Notes: generated by a model from the letters alone, not told the origin. A DNA stretch of 64,000 bases from Evansella clarkii (GCF_002019695.1 NZ_KV917376.1:3190040-3254039), one strand, 5' to 3'. Counted from the stretch's first letter, positions 46,602-55,946 are shown. Translations and numbers: made by a program.

Positions 46602-49028
46602 ATGGCAAACAAGGAAACAACGTTAAAAATATCCGGCATGTCATGCGCGGCATGTGCCACAAGAATAGAAAAGGGTCTTTCCAGAATCGACGGAGTGGAA
46701 GAGGCGAATGTAAATTTTGCTCTGGAGCGTTCTAAGGTTGTTTATGACCCGGAAAAAACAAATACGCATGATTTTGAACAAAAGATTGAAAAATTAGGGT
46801 TTAAAGTAGTGAATGAAAAAACGGAATTTGACATTTCCGGTATGACCTGTGCGGCGTGTGCCAACAGAATTGAAAAACGGCTTAATAAGATAGATGGAGT
46901 GGCGTCGGCAAATGTTAACTTTGCTCTTGAAACCGCGACGGTTCAGTACGATGACAGCACAGTGACGCCTAATGACATGGTAGAAACAATTAAAAAGCTG
47001 GGATTTAAACTGATACCGAAACAGGAGGAAGAAGCAAAGACAGACCATAAGGTAAAAGAGATTGAAAGGCAGACAGGGAAATTTATTTTTTCTGCTATAC
47101 TCACTTTGCCCCTTCTATGGTCAATGGTTACTCACTTTGAATTCACGGCGTTTATTTACATGCCTGATATGTTCATGAATCCGTGGCTGCAGCTCGCCTG
47201 GGCCACGCCTGTCCAGTTCATCGTTGGTGCCCAGTTTTATGTGGGAGCCTATAAAGCATTGAAAAACAAAAGCGCAAATATGGATGTGCTGGTAGCCCTT
47301 GGTACGAGTGCGGCTTATTTCTACAGTATTTATCTCGGATGGAGCTGGTATAATGCTGGTGCAACGGGTATGCCGGACTTGTACTTTGAAGCGGCAGCAG
47401 TAATTATTACGTTAATCGTGCTTGGTAAACTATTCGAAGTCCGCGCAAAAAGCAGAACGAGCCAGGCTATCCAAAAGCTGCTCGGACTCCAGGCGAAAAC
47501 AGCAAACATTATACGAAACGGCGAGGAGCTTGTTATCCCGGTGGAAGAAGTGCTGGCTGGAGATACAGTTATCGTGAAGCCTGGGGAAAAAGTTCCGGTA
47601 GATGGTGAAGTGATTGAAGGGCGTTCTGCAGTTGATGAGTCCATGCTGACTGGTGAAAGTATCCCGGCAGATAAAGCAGAGGGCGATGAAGTGATTGGAG
47701 CGACGATCAATAAGAACGGCGTCCTGAAAATTAAAGCAACTAAAGTAGGGAAAGATACTGCACTTTCACAAATTGTTAAAATCGTGGAAGAAGCACAGGG
47801 ATCAAAAGCAGATATTCAAAGGCTTGCAGATAAAGTTTCCGGGATATTTGTCCCGGTTGTTGTACTGATAGCGATCGCTGTGTTCTTTATCTGGTATTTC
47901 GTTGTCGCACCAGGTAATTTCGGAGCAGCGATTATTCCTGTAATCTCCATTCTGGTAATTGCTTGTCCGTGTGCTCTTGGCCTGGCAACCCCAACTTCCA
48001 TCATGGCAGGATCCGGGCGGTCTGCTGAGATAGGTGTACTGTTTAAAGGTGGAGAACATCTTGAAAACACTCAGGGAATTCAGACTGTAGTACTTGATAA
48101 AACAGGTACAGTAACAAAAGGTGAACCTGAACTTACAGATGTCATCCCTGCGGAAGGCTTCCTGAAAGAAGATCTGCTTATGTTCGCTGGAAGTGCAGAG
48201 AAAAACTCAGAGCATCCTCTGGCGCAGGCAATTGTAACTGGTGTTAAAAATCAGGGAATAGAGCTTTTCGAATCTGCTGAGTTTGAAGCTATACCCGGGC
48301 ATGGTATTAAAGCTATGGTTAATGGTAAAGAGGTACTTGCAGGAACACGAAAGCTAATGAATCTATATTCGGTTTCCGTATCTGATGCGGAGACCGACAT
48401 GGAGAGACTTGAAAGGGAAGGCAAGACTGCTATGCTCATAGCAGTAGATGGGATTTTTGCGGGAGTAGTTGCTGTAGCCGACACCGTCAAAGAAACTTCC
48501 AAAACGGCGATTCAGCGGATGCACGATCTGGGTCTTGAAGTTATTATGCTTACCGGGGATAACAAGAGAACCGCAGAAGCGATAGCTGCCCAGGTTGGTG
48601 TAGACAAAGTGATAGCGGAAGTTCTTCCTGAACAGAAGAGCGAAGAGATAGTCAAGCTCCAGAAACAAGGTAAAAAAGTGGCTATGGTTGGAGACGGAAT
48701 TAATGACGCTCCCGCGCTGGCTGTTGCTGATATTGGCATGGCAATCGGGACAGGAACTGATGTGGCGATTGAAGCTGCGGATATAACGCTGATGCGAGGC
48801 GACTTAAACAGTGTTGCTGATGCAATTGAAATGAGCCGGAGAACCATCCGGAACATTAAACAAAATTTGTTTTTCGCGTTTCTTTACAATACGTCAGCGA
48901 TTCCAATCGCTGCCGCAGGGCTCCTTGCACCATGGGTTGCGGGAGCAGCGATGGCCTTCAGTTCTGTTTCGGTCGTTCTTAATGCTCTCAGGCTTCAAAA
49001 AGTCAAACTGGCAAAGCAGGAGGGATAA
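46602..49028 (+). CDS. copA: Copper-exporting P1B-type ATPase
   Basis: The 808-residue protein is read from ATG 46602 (AAGGTGAGGG upstream). Two HMA domains come first, with [15 protein letters not shown] and [15 protein letters not shown], each offering CxxC for Cu(I). Eight TM helices follow, including the CPC membrane site (Cys455/Cys457 in [13 protein letters not shown]). Further motifs are the actuator loop ESMLTGES, the phosphorylated Asp499 in [21 protein letters not shown] (HP motif), the ATP-binding [16 protein letters not shown], and the late TM motifs [12 protein letters not shown] and [15 protein letters not shown]. It pumps Cu(I) out of the cytoplasm. It forms a unit with csoR and the small protein at 49031. 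Confidence 0.95.
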   Translation: MANKETTLKISGMSCAACATRIEKGLSRIDGVEEANVNFALERSKVVYDPEKTNTHDFEQKIEKLGFKVVNEKTEFDISGMTCAACANRIEKRLNKIDGVASANVNFALETATVQYDDSTVTPNDMVETIKKLGFKLIPKQEEEAKTDHKVKEIERQTGKFIFSAILTLPLLWSMVTHFEFTAFIYMPDMFMNPWLQLAWATPVQFIVGAQFYVGAYKALKNKSANMDVLVALGTSAAYFYSIYLGWSWYNAGATGMPDLYFEAAAVIITLIVLGKLFEVRAKSRTSQAIQKLLGLQAKTANIIRNGEELVIPVEEVLAGDTVIVKPGEKVPVDGEVIEGRSAVDESMLTGESIPADKAEGDEVIGATINKNGVLKIKATKVGKDTALSQIVKIVEEAQGSKADIQRLADKVSGIFVPVVVLIAIAVFFIWYFVVAPGNFGAAIIPVISILVIACPCALGLATPTSIMAGSGRSAEIGVLFKGGEHLENTQGIQTVVLDKTGTVTKGEPELTDVIPAEGFLKEDLLMFAGSAEKNSEHPLAQAIVTGVKNQGIELFESAEFEAIPGHGIKAMVNGKEVLAGTRKLMNLYSVSVSDAETDMERLEREGKTAMLIAVDGIFAGVVAVADTVKETSKTAIQRMHDLGLEVIMLTGDNKRTAEAIAAQVGVDKVIAEVLPEQKSEEIVKLQKQGKKVAMVGDGINDAPALAVADIGMAIGTGTDVAIEAADITLMRGDLNSVADAIEMSRRTIRNIKQNLFFAFLYNTSAIPIAAAGLLAPWVAGAAMAFSSVSVVLNALRLQKVKLAKQEG

Positions 49029-49030
49029 AG

Positions 49031-49198
49031 ATGACAGAAGTGAAAAAATGGCTGTTTTCTGGCATTGCATATCTGATCATTGTCATAGGCAGCTATACCT
49101 TGATAACTGGTGAGAATCCCTTTATAAGCGGAGAAATGGATCACGGAGATGACCACGAAATGCAGACCGAACACAGTGAGGATGAGGATCATTCCTGA
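49031..49198 (+). CDS. Small His-rich membrane protein downstream of copA, 55 residues
   Basis: ATG 49031 lies two bases after the copA stop, with GGAGGGATAAAG overlapping the end of copA. The product is MTEVKKWLFSGIAYLIIVIG, then SYTLITGENPFISGEMDHGD and DHEMQTEHSEDEDHS. It has one TM helix (about 7-26) and a C-terminal tail with four His, two Met and ten acidic residues. Such a tail facing outside could bind copper passing from CopA. I do not recognise a named family. The tight coupling to copA is the main clue. Codon usage looks normal and a terminator follows at 49247. Confidence 0.75.
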   Translation: MTEVKKWLFSGIAYLIIVIGSYTLITGENPFISGEMDHGDDHEMQTEHSEDEDHS

Positions 49199-49246
49199 AC
49201 TTGGGGGGCTGTGTAAAATCTAAAACAAATAAAATACTGATTAATT

Positions 49247-49273
49247 AGAAGCGGTTCTGCCGCTTCTTTTTTA
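49247..49273 (+). terminator. Terminator of the copper operon
   Basis: AGAAGCGG pairs with CCGCTTCT around TTCTG, then T6. Confidence 0.9.
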
Positions 49274-49442
49274 TTACAATACATTATGAAGGAGGGATCA
49301 TAAAGGAAGGCGGCAGAGGCATGTCAAAGCTGCCCTTGTTACAATTAAACTGGTCACAGAGAAAATAAATGGTTAGTTTTATTAGAACAAATGCACTTAA
49401 ATAATGCATACTATAAATGGACAAAGGAGGTTGACAAACACT

Positions 49443-49931
49443 ATGAAAATTGTAGTTATTTCTGATACACATGTTCCAAAAAGAAGTAAAAGACTTCCCC
49501 GGCGTCTTTTGAAAGAATTGAAAACGGCTGACCAGATTATCCATGCAGGGGACTGGCAATCAGTGGCCGTATATGAACAAATAAAGGCATATGCACCTTT
49601 ACATGGGGTGTATGGCAATGTGGATGGTAAAGATCTGAAGGCAATCCTTCCAAAAAAACAGCTTCTGAGATTAAATGGGTGGACTATTGGGGTGACCCAT
49701 GGGCATGGGGACAGAAAAACAACGGAGAAACGGGTTGTTGAAGCGTTCCAGGAAGAAAAACCTGATGTAGTCATATTCGGCCATTCCCACATTCCTTATT
49801 TAAAAACTGTTAATCAAATGATTCTCTTTAATCCTGGTTCCCCGACAGATAAACGGAGAAGCCCCTATTTTTCATTCGGTATTTTAAGGCTCGGCAAGGA
49901 AATCCACGCAGAGCATGTGTTTTTTAAGTAA
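49443..49931 (+). CDS. Metallophosphoesterase, YfcE/MJ0936-like (YsnB type)
   Basis: The 162-residue calcineurin-like phosphoesterase has all the metal motifs: VVISDTHVPKRS (D-x-H), IIHAGDWQS (G-D), GVYGNVDGKDL (G-N-x-D), IGVTHGHGDR (G-H) and VVIFGHSHIPYL (G-H-x-H), and ends with LFNPGSPTDKR. This is the small YfcE/YsnB class, which binds two metal ions and splits phosphodiesters such as bis-pNPP in vitro; the natural substrate is unknown. The nearest strong Shine-Dalgarno site, AAAGGAGG, is about 12 bases before the ATG, rather far. A tandem-repeat array follows directly after the stop. Confidence 0.9.
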   Translation: MKIVVISDTHVPKRSKRLPRRLLKELKTADQIIHAGDWQSVAVYEQIKAYAPLHGVYGNVDGKDLKAILPKKQLLRLNGWTIGVTHGHGDRKTTEKRVVEAFQEEKPDVVIFGHSHIPYLKTVNQMILFNPGSPTDKRRSPYFSFGILRLGKEIHAEHVFFK

Positions 49932-49943
49932 TTGGCTCCGCAT

Positions 49944-50394
49944 TGCAACAAGGGTTCATGATTTCGCAACAAGAATACTAAAACGCAACAAGGACCAATG
50001 AATTCGCAACAAGCCAGCGTGAATTCGCAACAAGGCATGCCAATTTCGCAACAAGAATACGAAAACGCAACAAGGACCAATGAATCCGCAACAAGCCAAC
50101 GTGATTTCGCAACAAGGCATGCCAATTTCGCAACAAGAATACGAAAACGCAACAAGGGCCAATGAATACGCAACAAGCCAACGTGATTTCGCAACGAGGC
50201 ATGCCAATTTCGCAACAAGAATACGGCATCGCAACAAGGACCAATGAATTCGCAACAAGGACCAATGAATTCGGAACAAGGACCAATGAATACGCAACAA
50301 GCCAGCGTGATTTCGCAACGAGGCATGCCAATTTCGCAACAAGAATACGAAAACGCAACAAGGACCAATGAATACGCAACAAGCCAGCGTGATT
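49944..50394 (+). repeat. Minisatellite: about 22 units of 19-21 bp (CGCAACAAG...)
   Basis: Each unit starts with CGCAACAAG (a few GCAACGAG or GGAACAAG). Four unit types alternate: ..GACCAATGAATT, ..CCAGCGTGATTT, ..GCATGCCAATTT and ..AATACGAAAA. Together they form a higher-order period of about 82 bp, repeated about five times. Since 82 is not a multiple of three, each copy changes frame. The long open frames on both strands here (for example 49865-50500 minus and 50244-50507 plus) are by-products of the repeat and are not called as genes. Confidence 0.9.
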
Positions 50395-50534
50395 TTTCAA
50401 GCTTCCTCACTGCTATATTTGTAGTTCTTTTTTTAACACTAATTCTGACTATTGTGGTAGGATTAATAGGAGAAAATATTCTCCGTAAATATTCCGCCAT
50501 GGATTGATCAGATTAGTATCGAGGAGTGAGTGTA

Positions 50535-51584
50535 TTGAAGTTCGGATTTTGGCTGCCGATATTCGGCGGGTGGCTCAGAAATATAGAAAATGAAAATATG
50601 CCCCCCACGTTTGACTATGCAAAGGAAGTTATTCAGTCTGCAGAAAAGTGGGGATTTGATACAACTTTAATCGCTGAACTATACTTAAATGATATAAAGG
50701 GCCCGGAAGCAGATTCTTTGGAAGCCTGGTCCACAGCTGCAGCATTAGCTGCTGTTACTGATAAAATAGAAATTATGACTGCCATTCGCCCCGGGTTTCA
50801 TAATCCGGCGGTTACTGCCAAAATGGCTGCAAATATTGACCGGATTTCTAACGGAAGATTTACTTTAAATGTAGTATCAGCCTGGTGGGAAGAGGAAGCG
50901 AAACAGTATAACGGTGTTTTTACAGAGCATGACGAGAGGTACGACCGCACAAAAGAATTCATCGAGGTGCTGAAAGGGATGTGGCAGGAGGAAACTTTCA
51001 GCTACGACGGGAAATATTATCAAATCAAAGATGCAAAGCTTTCCCCGAAGCCAGTGCAGCAGCCTCATCCTGTTCTATATGCCGGAGGAGAGAGCCTAAA
51101 AGGCAAGGAAGTGATCTCTTCTGTCATGGATGCTTATGTGATGCACGGAGGAACAGTTCAGGAAGTGGAGAAGAAAATAAGTGATATGGCTGACCGAAGA
51201 AAACAAACAGGTAATGATCTTTTCCAGTCGTTTGGTATGGCAGCTTATGTCATTTGCAGGGATACAGAAAAAGAAGCCATAGAAGAACTTGCGCGGATTA
51301 CAGATGTTAAGGACGTTAGCGGTTATGCCGGCTTTAAGGATTTTACAAGTAAATCTCAGCTGGAACAGGAAATTCAGCTGAAGGATTATTCTGTATCTAA
51401 TCGTGGTCTCAGACCGAATCTTATAGGCACGCCTGAACAAATAGCTGACCGCATTCTTGAGTATGAAGCAGCCGGCCTGAATTTGCTGCTGCTTCAGTTT
51501 TCGCCTCAGCTGGAAGAAATGAAACGATTCAGCGAAGATGTGATACCATTAGTAGAGAAAAAGCGTAAACAAGCGTTTGTATAA
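50535..51584 (+). CDS. LLM-class flavin-dependent monooxygenase (SfnG-like)
   Basis: The 349-residue F420/FMN luciferase-like TIM barrel starts MKFGFWLPIFGGWLRNIENE. TTG 50535 is chosen because GAGGAG (50521-50526) is eight bases before it; GTG 50526 overlaps that site. Signatures are EKWGFDTTLIAELYLND, IEIMTAIRPGFHNPAVTAKM, RFTLNVVSAWWEEEAKQYNG (flavin and substrate face) and GTPEQIADRILEYEAAGLNL at the end. It is closest in wording to FMNH2-dependent dimethylsulfone/alkanesulfonate monooxygenases, which release sulfite from organosulfur compounds. No reductase partner is adjacent. The ATP-grasp gene follows 14 bp later, so the two are co-transcribed. Confidence 0.87.
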   Translation: MKFGFWLPIFGGWLRNIENENMPPTFDYAKEVIQSAEKWGFDTTLIAELYLNDIKGPEADSLEAWSTAAALAAVTDKIEIMTAIRPGFHNPAVTAKMAANIDRISNGRFTLNVVSAWWEEEAKQYNGVFTEHDERYDRTKEFIEVLKGMWQEETFSYDGKYYQIKDAKLSPKPVQQPHPVLYAGGESLKGKEVISSVMDAYVMHGGTVQEVEKKISDMADRRKQTGNDLFQSFGMAAYVICRDTEKEAIEELARITDVKDVSGYAGFKDFTSKSQLEQEIQLKDYSVSNRGLRPNLIGTPEQIADRILEYEAAGLNLLLLQFSPQLEEMKRFSEDVIPLVEKKRKQAFV

Positions 51585-51598
51585 CTGGAAGGGGAATA

Positions 51599-52549
51599 AT
51601 GATGAGCAAAATCTATGTAATTCACGAAAACAATGAGTGGACAGACCACCTGACGAAACGTTTAGAAGAATTAGAGCTTCCATATGAGTTATGGCATCTG
51701 GACGAAGGAACTGTTGACCTGAGCAGTGAGCCGCCGGAAGGAGTATTTTACAGCAGAATGAGCGCTTCTTCCCATACGAGAGGACACCGGTTTGCGCCCG
51801 AGTTTACAAGAGGTGTACTCGCCTGGCTGGAAAGGCACGGCCGTAAAGTTTTTAATGGAACAAGAGCGCTTCAGCTGGAAGTCAGTAAAGTGGAACAATA
51901 CATGGAGCTCAACAAATTTGGTATTCGTACACCGAAAACGACAGCAGCGGTTGGGAAGGATCAAATTCTTAAAGCTGCGGAAAAATTTGAAGGGAAGCCG
52001 TTTATTACAAAACATAACCGTGCAGGCAAAGGATTAGGAGTTCAGCTTTTCCAGACCGTTGCTGCATTAGAGGTATATGTGAACAGCCCGGAATTTGAAG
52101 AGCCGCTTGATGGTATAACTTTAATCCAGGAGTATATTGAGTCTCCGGAAAAATATATCACACGTTGTGAATTCGTTGGCGGGAAATTTCTTTACGCTGT
52201 GGAAGTGGACACTTCAGAAGGTTTTGAGCTCTGCCCTGCAGAAGCGTGCAGAATTGATGATCTTTTCTGCCCAGTCGGCGAAGAAGCACCGGAAACAAAA
52301 CCTATGTTCCAGATAGTGGATGGTTTTAACGAGCCAGTTATTCAGCAATACGAGGAACTGCTTGCTGCAAATGGCATTCAGGTTGCTGGAATTGAGTTTA
52401 TCCGGGATAAAGACGGTGTGATATACACGTATGACATTAACACCAACACAAACTACAATTCAGAGGCGGAAGCTGCAGCAGGAAAATATGGAATGCTTGA
52501 GCTTGCGAAGTTCTTAGGCAGCGAACTAAAAGTAACACAAACAGTATAA
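51599..52549 (+). CDS. ATP-grasp ligase, RimK/LysX-like
   Basis: The 316-residue ATP-grasp protein has the central block MELNKFGIRTPKTTAAVGKD, KPFITKHNRAGKGLGVQLFQ (phosphate loop and Lys), LIQEYIESPEKYITRCEFVG and the metal-binding VAGIEFIRDKDGVIYTYDIN then TNTNYN. The N-terminal 85 residues form a small alpha/beta domain. Such enzymes join a carboxylate to an amine through an acyl phosphate (glutamate ligation, lysine biosynthesis or peptide tailoring). The partner substrate is unknown. Adjacent ATGs at 51599 and 51602 are both possible after GGAAGGGG. It is the second gene of the LLM operon, an unusual pair. Confidence 0.85.
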   Translation: MMSKIYVIHENNEWTDHLTKRLEELELPYELWHLDEGTVDLSSEPPEGVFYSRMSASSHTRGHRFAPEFTRGVLAWLERHGRKVFNGTRALQLEVSKVEQYMELNKFGIRTPKTTAAVGKDQILKAAEKFEGKPFITKHNRAGKGLGVQLFQTVAALEVYVNSPEFEEPLDGITLIQEYIESPEKYITRCEFVGGKFLYAVEVDTSEGFELCPAEACRIDDLFCPVGEEAPETKPMFQIVDGFNEPVIQQYEELLAANGIQVAGIEFIRDKDGVIYTYDINTNTNYNSEAEAAAGKYGMLELAKFLGSELKVTQTV

Positions 52550-52559
52550 AGACACGGGC

Positions 52560-52595
52560 AACGGCTGAACCATCAGAGGGTTCAGCCGTTTACTT
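52560..52595. terminator. Terminator between the ATP-grasp gene and the convergent small gene
   Basis: AACGGCTGAACC (52560-52571) pairs perfectly with GGTTCAGCCGTT (52579-52590). It is probably used by both converging genes. Confidence 0.8.
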
Positions 52596-52825
52596 TAATC
52601 CTGCATAGAAATAGTTGTTAGTTCACTCATTAAGTCCTGAAAGCTCCCTGGGTTTTCAAACTGGCTGGATTCCCAGTTGGTTTTTACCCAGTTAATTAAT
52701 TCCTGTTTGTTGTGAAAAACTTCACCGGAAGTATCCGCTTTTCTTACCATATACCTGCCATTATCCTCATCAATCGTTACTTCGCATGGAAAAGCCCCAT
52801 CTTTTGCTTTTATCTGATATTCCAT
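52595..52825 (-). CDS. Hypothetical protein, 76 residues
   Basis: AGGAGGG lies seven bases before the ATG at 52825. The product MEYQIKAKDGAFPCEVTIDE, DNGRYMVRKADTSGEVFHNK, QELINWVKTNWESSQFENPG is a compact beta-beta-beta-alpha type domain with a Trp-rich helix. No TM, signal or metal motif is seen. I cannot name the family, although the shape recalls the small conserved cytoplasmic proteins of Bacillus. It converges with the ATP-grasp gene and shares its terminator. Confidence 0.75.
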   Translation of the reverse strand: MEYQIKAKDGAFPCEVTIDEDNGRYMVRKADTSGEVFHNKQELINWVKTNWESSQFENPGSFQDLMSELTTISMQD

Positions 52826-53051
52826 CTTAGACCCTCCTGAACCATTAATAAAAACTATCTTTATTGTTTCTCATTTGGAAAATTTTAACCATGCACTCCC
52901 CACCTAAGAAATTGTGACAAACTGGTGACAAGGCCGCTTTATAATTGATAAAAAAATTAGCAGTGCTTAAGATGGTAATTAGGTTAATAATATTCATATA
53001 GTAATAACATGATTAACTGCAGAAAAAGAAAATACCCGGGGGAGAGGAATA

Positions 53052-53453
53052 ATGAATAAAGCAAAACTATTAATTCAAATTTCAGCAATATATGCTGTAA
53101 TTGGTGTATTTATCGGCGGACATATGGCAGGTGCAGGGTCCCATTTATTTCGGGCGGTGCATACGCATATCCTGGTAGTCGGCTGGTTGTCTTTATTTGC
53201 CTTTGCAGTATTTTACGCCCTGTTTAAGATCCCGAAAGACTCCAGGCTGGCGAAAATTCATGTCTGGACAGCAATCATAGGTTCGATTGGCCTGACAACC
53301 GGAATGTGGCTGTATAATTTTCAGCCTGCCTGGTCAACTGAGTTATTCTCACTGCTTTACTTTATCATTGGCGGGTCCATTTTAATGGTCAGTTTTTTTG
53401 TATTCCTGATCCTGGTTTTTGTCCACGGGAAATTTATTACAGACAAAGAATAG
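53052..53453 (+). CDS. Four-TM membrane protein resembling a heme-copper oxidase subunit I fragment
   Basis: The 133 residues have four TM helices (about 7-25, 40-60, 70-90, 103-125). His24, His31, His37 and His39 in GGHMAGAGSHLFRAVHTHIL followed by VVGWLSLFAFAVFYALF recall the first helices of cbb3/NO-reductase type subunit I. There a His in TM2 binds heme, and the motif HxHxxxxGW occurs in a family of short proteins often annotated as cytochrome c oxidase. It is too short to be an oxidase, so it may bind heme or simply share ancestry. GGGGGAGAGG precedes the ATG. It is a single gene with a strong terminator. Confidence 0.75.
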   Translation: MNKAKLLIQISAIYAVIGVFIGGHMAGAGSHLFRAVHTHILVVGWLSLFAFAVFYALFKIPKDSRLAKIHVWTAIIGSIGLTTGMWLYNFQPAWSTELFSLLYFIIGGSILMVSFFVFLILVFVHGKFITDKE

Positions 53454-53510
53454 ACTGGTTGGAACATCCTGAATGGATTAAAATCATATATTTAATAGTT
53501 CAAGCAATAG

Positions 53511-53552
53511 AAAAGGGCAGGGGAATCTCCGGATTTCCCCCGCCCTTTTTTA
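53511..53552 (+). terminator. Terminator after the four-TM protein
   Basis: AAAAGGGC and GGGGAA pair with TTCCCC and GCCCTTTT around TCTCCGGA, then more T. Confidence 0.9.
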
Positions 53553-53690
53553 GCTTGCATTAGCAGTATTAGAAAGTCTGTATTTTTTCTGAAGGCATTT
53601 CTTTTTAAAATTGATAAAATAGATTAATATATTATGTGTGATAGAATTAACGTACAACTTTAAAACGGATAAAAGGGGTTCCATAACTTT

Positions 53691-55946
53691 ATGCTAAGCA
53701 GACTTTCTATGTTTAAACCAATACATATATTCAGATGGCTGAAGCGCAGAGCGGCAGTAACCGGCAGCTATGACACCATGCTGTCTTCCTTTTTGATTGC
53801 GGCTTTGTTTATTGCTGCCAGCCTTGCTATGGTAGTTTCAGGGCTTGGAAACCCTACAGGCTTTGGCTTTGTGCTGGACATTATCATATACTTTGTTCTT
53901 AATTTACTGTTTTTTATAGTCGCAGGAACTATTCTTGCCTATCTGTTTTCACTTGTTTATCTTCCTGTACCGCGACTGTTTTTCGGAAGTTTACTTTATA
54001 CAGGTTTTTTATCAGTATATGTGCTCCATTTACAAAACCTCGGCCTCATATTTTCTTTAGTTGCAGGCATTTCTTATGCGATAGGGGGGCTGGTATTAGG
54101 AGCAGTGCTTTATATAATTTTTCATCCGGAAGCCAAGCCTGTTATAAAAATACTGGCAGTCCTGGTTCCTTCCGCAGCAATACTTACAGCCTTTTTAGTA
54201 AATGATGCTGGAGACGATGTTCGCCTTTCTTTAGAGGAGATGGTCATGCCGGAACATATTACACCTGTACCAGCAGGCAATCCGGGAGAGCCGGGTGATT
54301 ATGAAGTTATTTCCTTTACATATGGGAGCGGGCAGGACAGACATCGTCCGGAATTTGGAGAGGAAACAGATTTGCTCTCAGCATCTGTGGATGCCTCTGA
54401 GTATATTGACAGATGGACCAGGGACAGGGAACATTTCTGGGGTTTTGATGAAACAAGGCTTCCTTTAAACGGCCGGGTATGGATGCCTGACGGAGATGGT
54501 CCTTTTCCCCTCCTTCTCATGGTCCATGGTAACCACCGTATGGAAAACTTTTCAGATGGAGGTTACGGTTATTTAGGGGAGCTCCTTGCAAGCAGAGGCT
54601 TTATTGCTGTTTCTGTGGATGAGAATTTCCTGAATTATACTGGATGGTCAGGAATCCCTAGCCGAAACTATGAACTGCGGGCGTGGATCCTGCTTCATCA
54701 TCTTTTAGAAATAAAAGAATTTAACGAGATGGTAAGCACTCCGTTTTTCCGTAAAGTAAATCTGGATCAGGTAGCATTAATGGGGCATTCCCGGGGCGGG
54801 CAGGCAGCTGCCATGGCAGCAGACCATGAAAGATGGTTCTCCGAAGACCTCTCTCTCCAGGGAATTGACGAAATCGGCATTGAAGCTGTTATTGCCCTCG
54901 CTCCGACTGACAGAAGGACGGATGATATGCGTTCTGAACTCCATGAAACGCATTATCTTCTGCTTCATGGGGCACGAGATGGCGATCTGCACATTTTTCA
55001 CGGGGACCGTCAGTACGAAAGAACCTCCTTCGATGAAGGCTCAGAACGATTTAAAGCCTCATTGTATATAGGAGAGGCGAACCACAGCCAGTTTAATACA
55101 GACTGGGGCAGATCAGATATGAGCCTTCCAGGCGGGGTTTTCACTAATCGTGACAATTTGCTGGAACCGGAAGAGCAGCAGGAAATCGCCAAAGTATATA
55201 TATCCGCTTTTATGGGAGCTGTCTTCCATGGGAGAGAGGATTATATAAATCTGTTCCGTGATTATCGCTACGGAGCTGACTGGCTGCCGGACACCCAGTA
55301 TATGAGCAGATTTGAAAATGGAAAATATTTGTCTCTTACACCGTTCAGAAGAAACGAGAGCAAAACGGAGTTCCCTGAAGATGTTACCGTTGAAGCAGAG
55401 GGTTTTACAGAATGGGAGATAGAAGCAGCTGAAGACAGGCGTGGTAATTCAAAGAACACAGATGGCGTAGTACTTGAATGGGAGAATGACGCTTCCAGCG
55501 ACACCCTTTATTCAGTACATCTGTCTGAAAGCTTTCTGGAAAACTTAAATGATGCTGACCCTGAGAGTATCTGGATCTCTATGGCGGACATGAGCCTGGA
55601 AACAGATCGTGCGGAAGAAATGGCCGAAGCCGGGTACTTTATAGAAATTGAGGTTGCCACTCTTGACGGGACGACGGTAAGGCTTCCATTTGATGATTTT
55701 ATGCCGGTAAAACCACAAATTAAAACCCATTACACAAAGTTCGGCGTGATGGATAAATATTTCCGTGATGGCAAGTACGAAGAACAGGCAGAAATAGCTT
55801 TTCAGGCTCATGAATTCCCTTTTCATGTTTTCGAAGAAGCTAATGAGGATTTCCAGCGGAACGAGCTGGCGAGAATTACGCTCCATTTTTACGAAGGGCC
55901 AGGTAAAGTAATTATTGAGGATTTTGGTTTCATTTCGGTGCCTTAG
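53691..55946 (+). CDS. Membrane-anchored alpha/beta hydrolase, 751 residues
   Basis: The N-terminus carries about five TM helices (residues about 28-175), followed by a short acidic linker and a large alpha/beta-hydrolase domain. Its oxyanion strand is FPLLLMVHGNHRM; the nucleophile Ser367 is in VALMGHSRGGQAAAMAADHE; an Asp/His pair probably lies in LLLHGARDGDLHIFHG and GEANHSQFNTDWGR. The last 200 residues form a beta-rich domain (TEWEIEAAEDRRGN, IWISMADMSLE, VIIEDFGFISV). The architecture fits an extracellular-facing esterase or PAF-acetylhydrolase/dienelactone-like enzyme held in the membrane. The substrate is unknown. AAAAGGGG lies about 12 bases before the ATG. Confidence 0.83.
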   Translation: MLSRLSMFKPIHIFRWLKRRAAVTGSYDTMLSSFLIAALFIAASLAMVVSGLGNPTGFGFVLDIIIYFVLNLLFFIVAGTILAYLFSLVYLPVPRLFFGSLLYTGFLSVYVLHLQNLGLIFSLVAGISYAIGGLVLGAVLYIIFHPEAKPVIKILAVLVPSAAILTAFLVNDAGDDVRLSLEEMVMPEHITPVPAGNPGEPGDYEVISFTYGSGQDRHRPEFGEETDLLSASVDASEYIDRWTRDREHFWGFDETRLPLNGRVWMPDGDGPFPLLLMVHGNHRMENFSDGGYGYLGELLASRGFIAVSVDENFLNYTGWSGIPSRNYELRAWILLHHLLEIKEFNEMVSTPFFRKVNLDQVALMGHSRGGQAAAMAADHERWFSEDLSLQGIDEIGIEAVIALAPTDRRTDDMRSELHETHYLLLHGARDGDLHIFHGDRQYERTSFDEGSERFKASLYIGEANHSQFNTDWGRSDMSLPGGVFTNRDNLLEPEEQQEIAKVYISAFMGAVFHGREDYINLFRDYRYGADWLPDTQYMSRFENGKYLSLTPFRRNESKTEFPEDVTVEAEGFTEWEIEAAEDRRGNSKNTDGVVLEWENDASSDTLYSVHLSESFLENLNDADPESIWISMADMSLETDRAEEMAEAGYFIEIEVATLDGTTVRLPFDDFMPVKPQIKTHYTKFGVMDKYFRDGKYEEQAEIAFQAHEFPFHVFEEANEDFQRNELARITLHFYEGPGKVIIEDFGFISVP

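Noticed and set aside
50162-50371. Plus-strand Q/N/R/T-rich frames within the minisatellite
   Set aside because: The 82-bp period is not a multiple of three, so the repeat changes frame in each copy. No conserved protein can be encoded.
49865-50500. 211-codon minus-strand open frame with repeated LLRNWHA/LLRIHWS peptides
   Set aside because: It is created by the CGCAACAAG minisatellite, whose units keep several frames open on both strands. It has no ribosome site and its composition mirrors the repeat.
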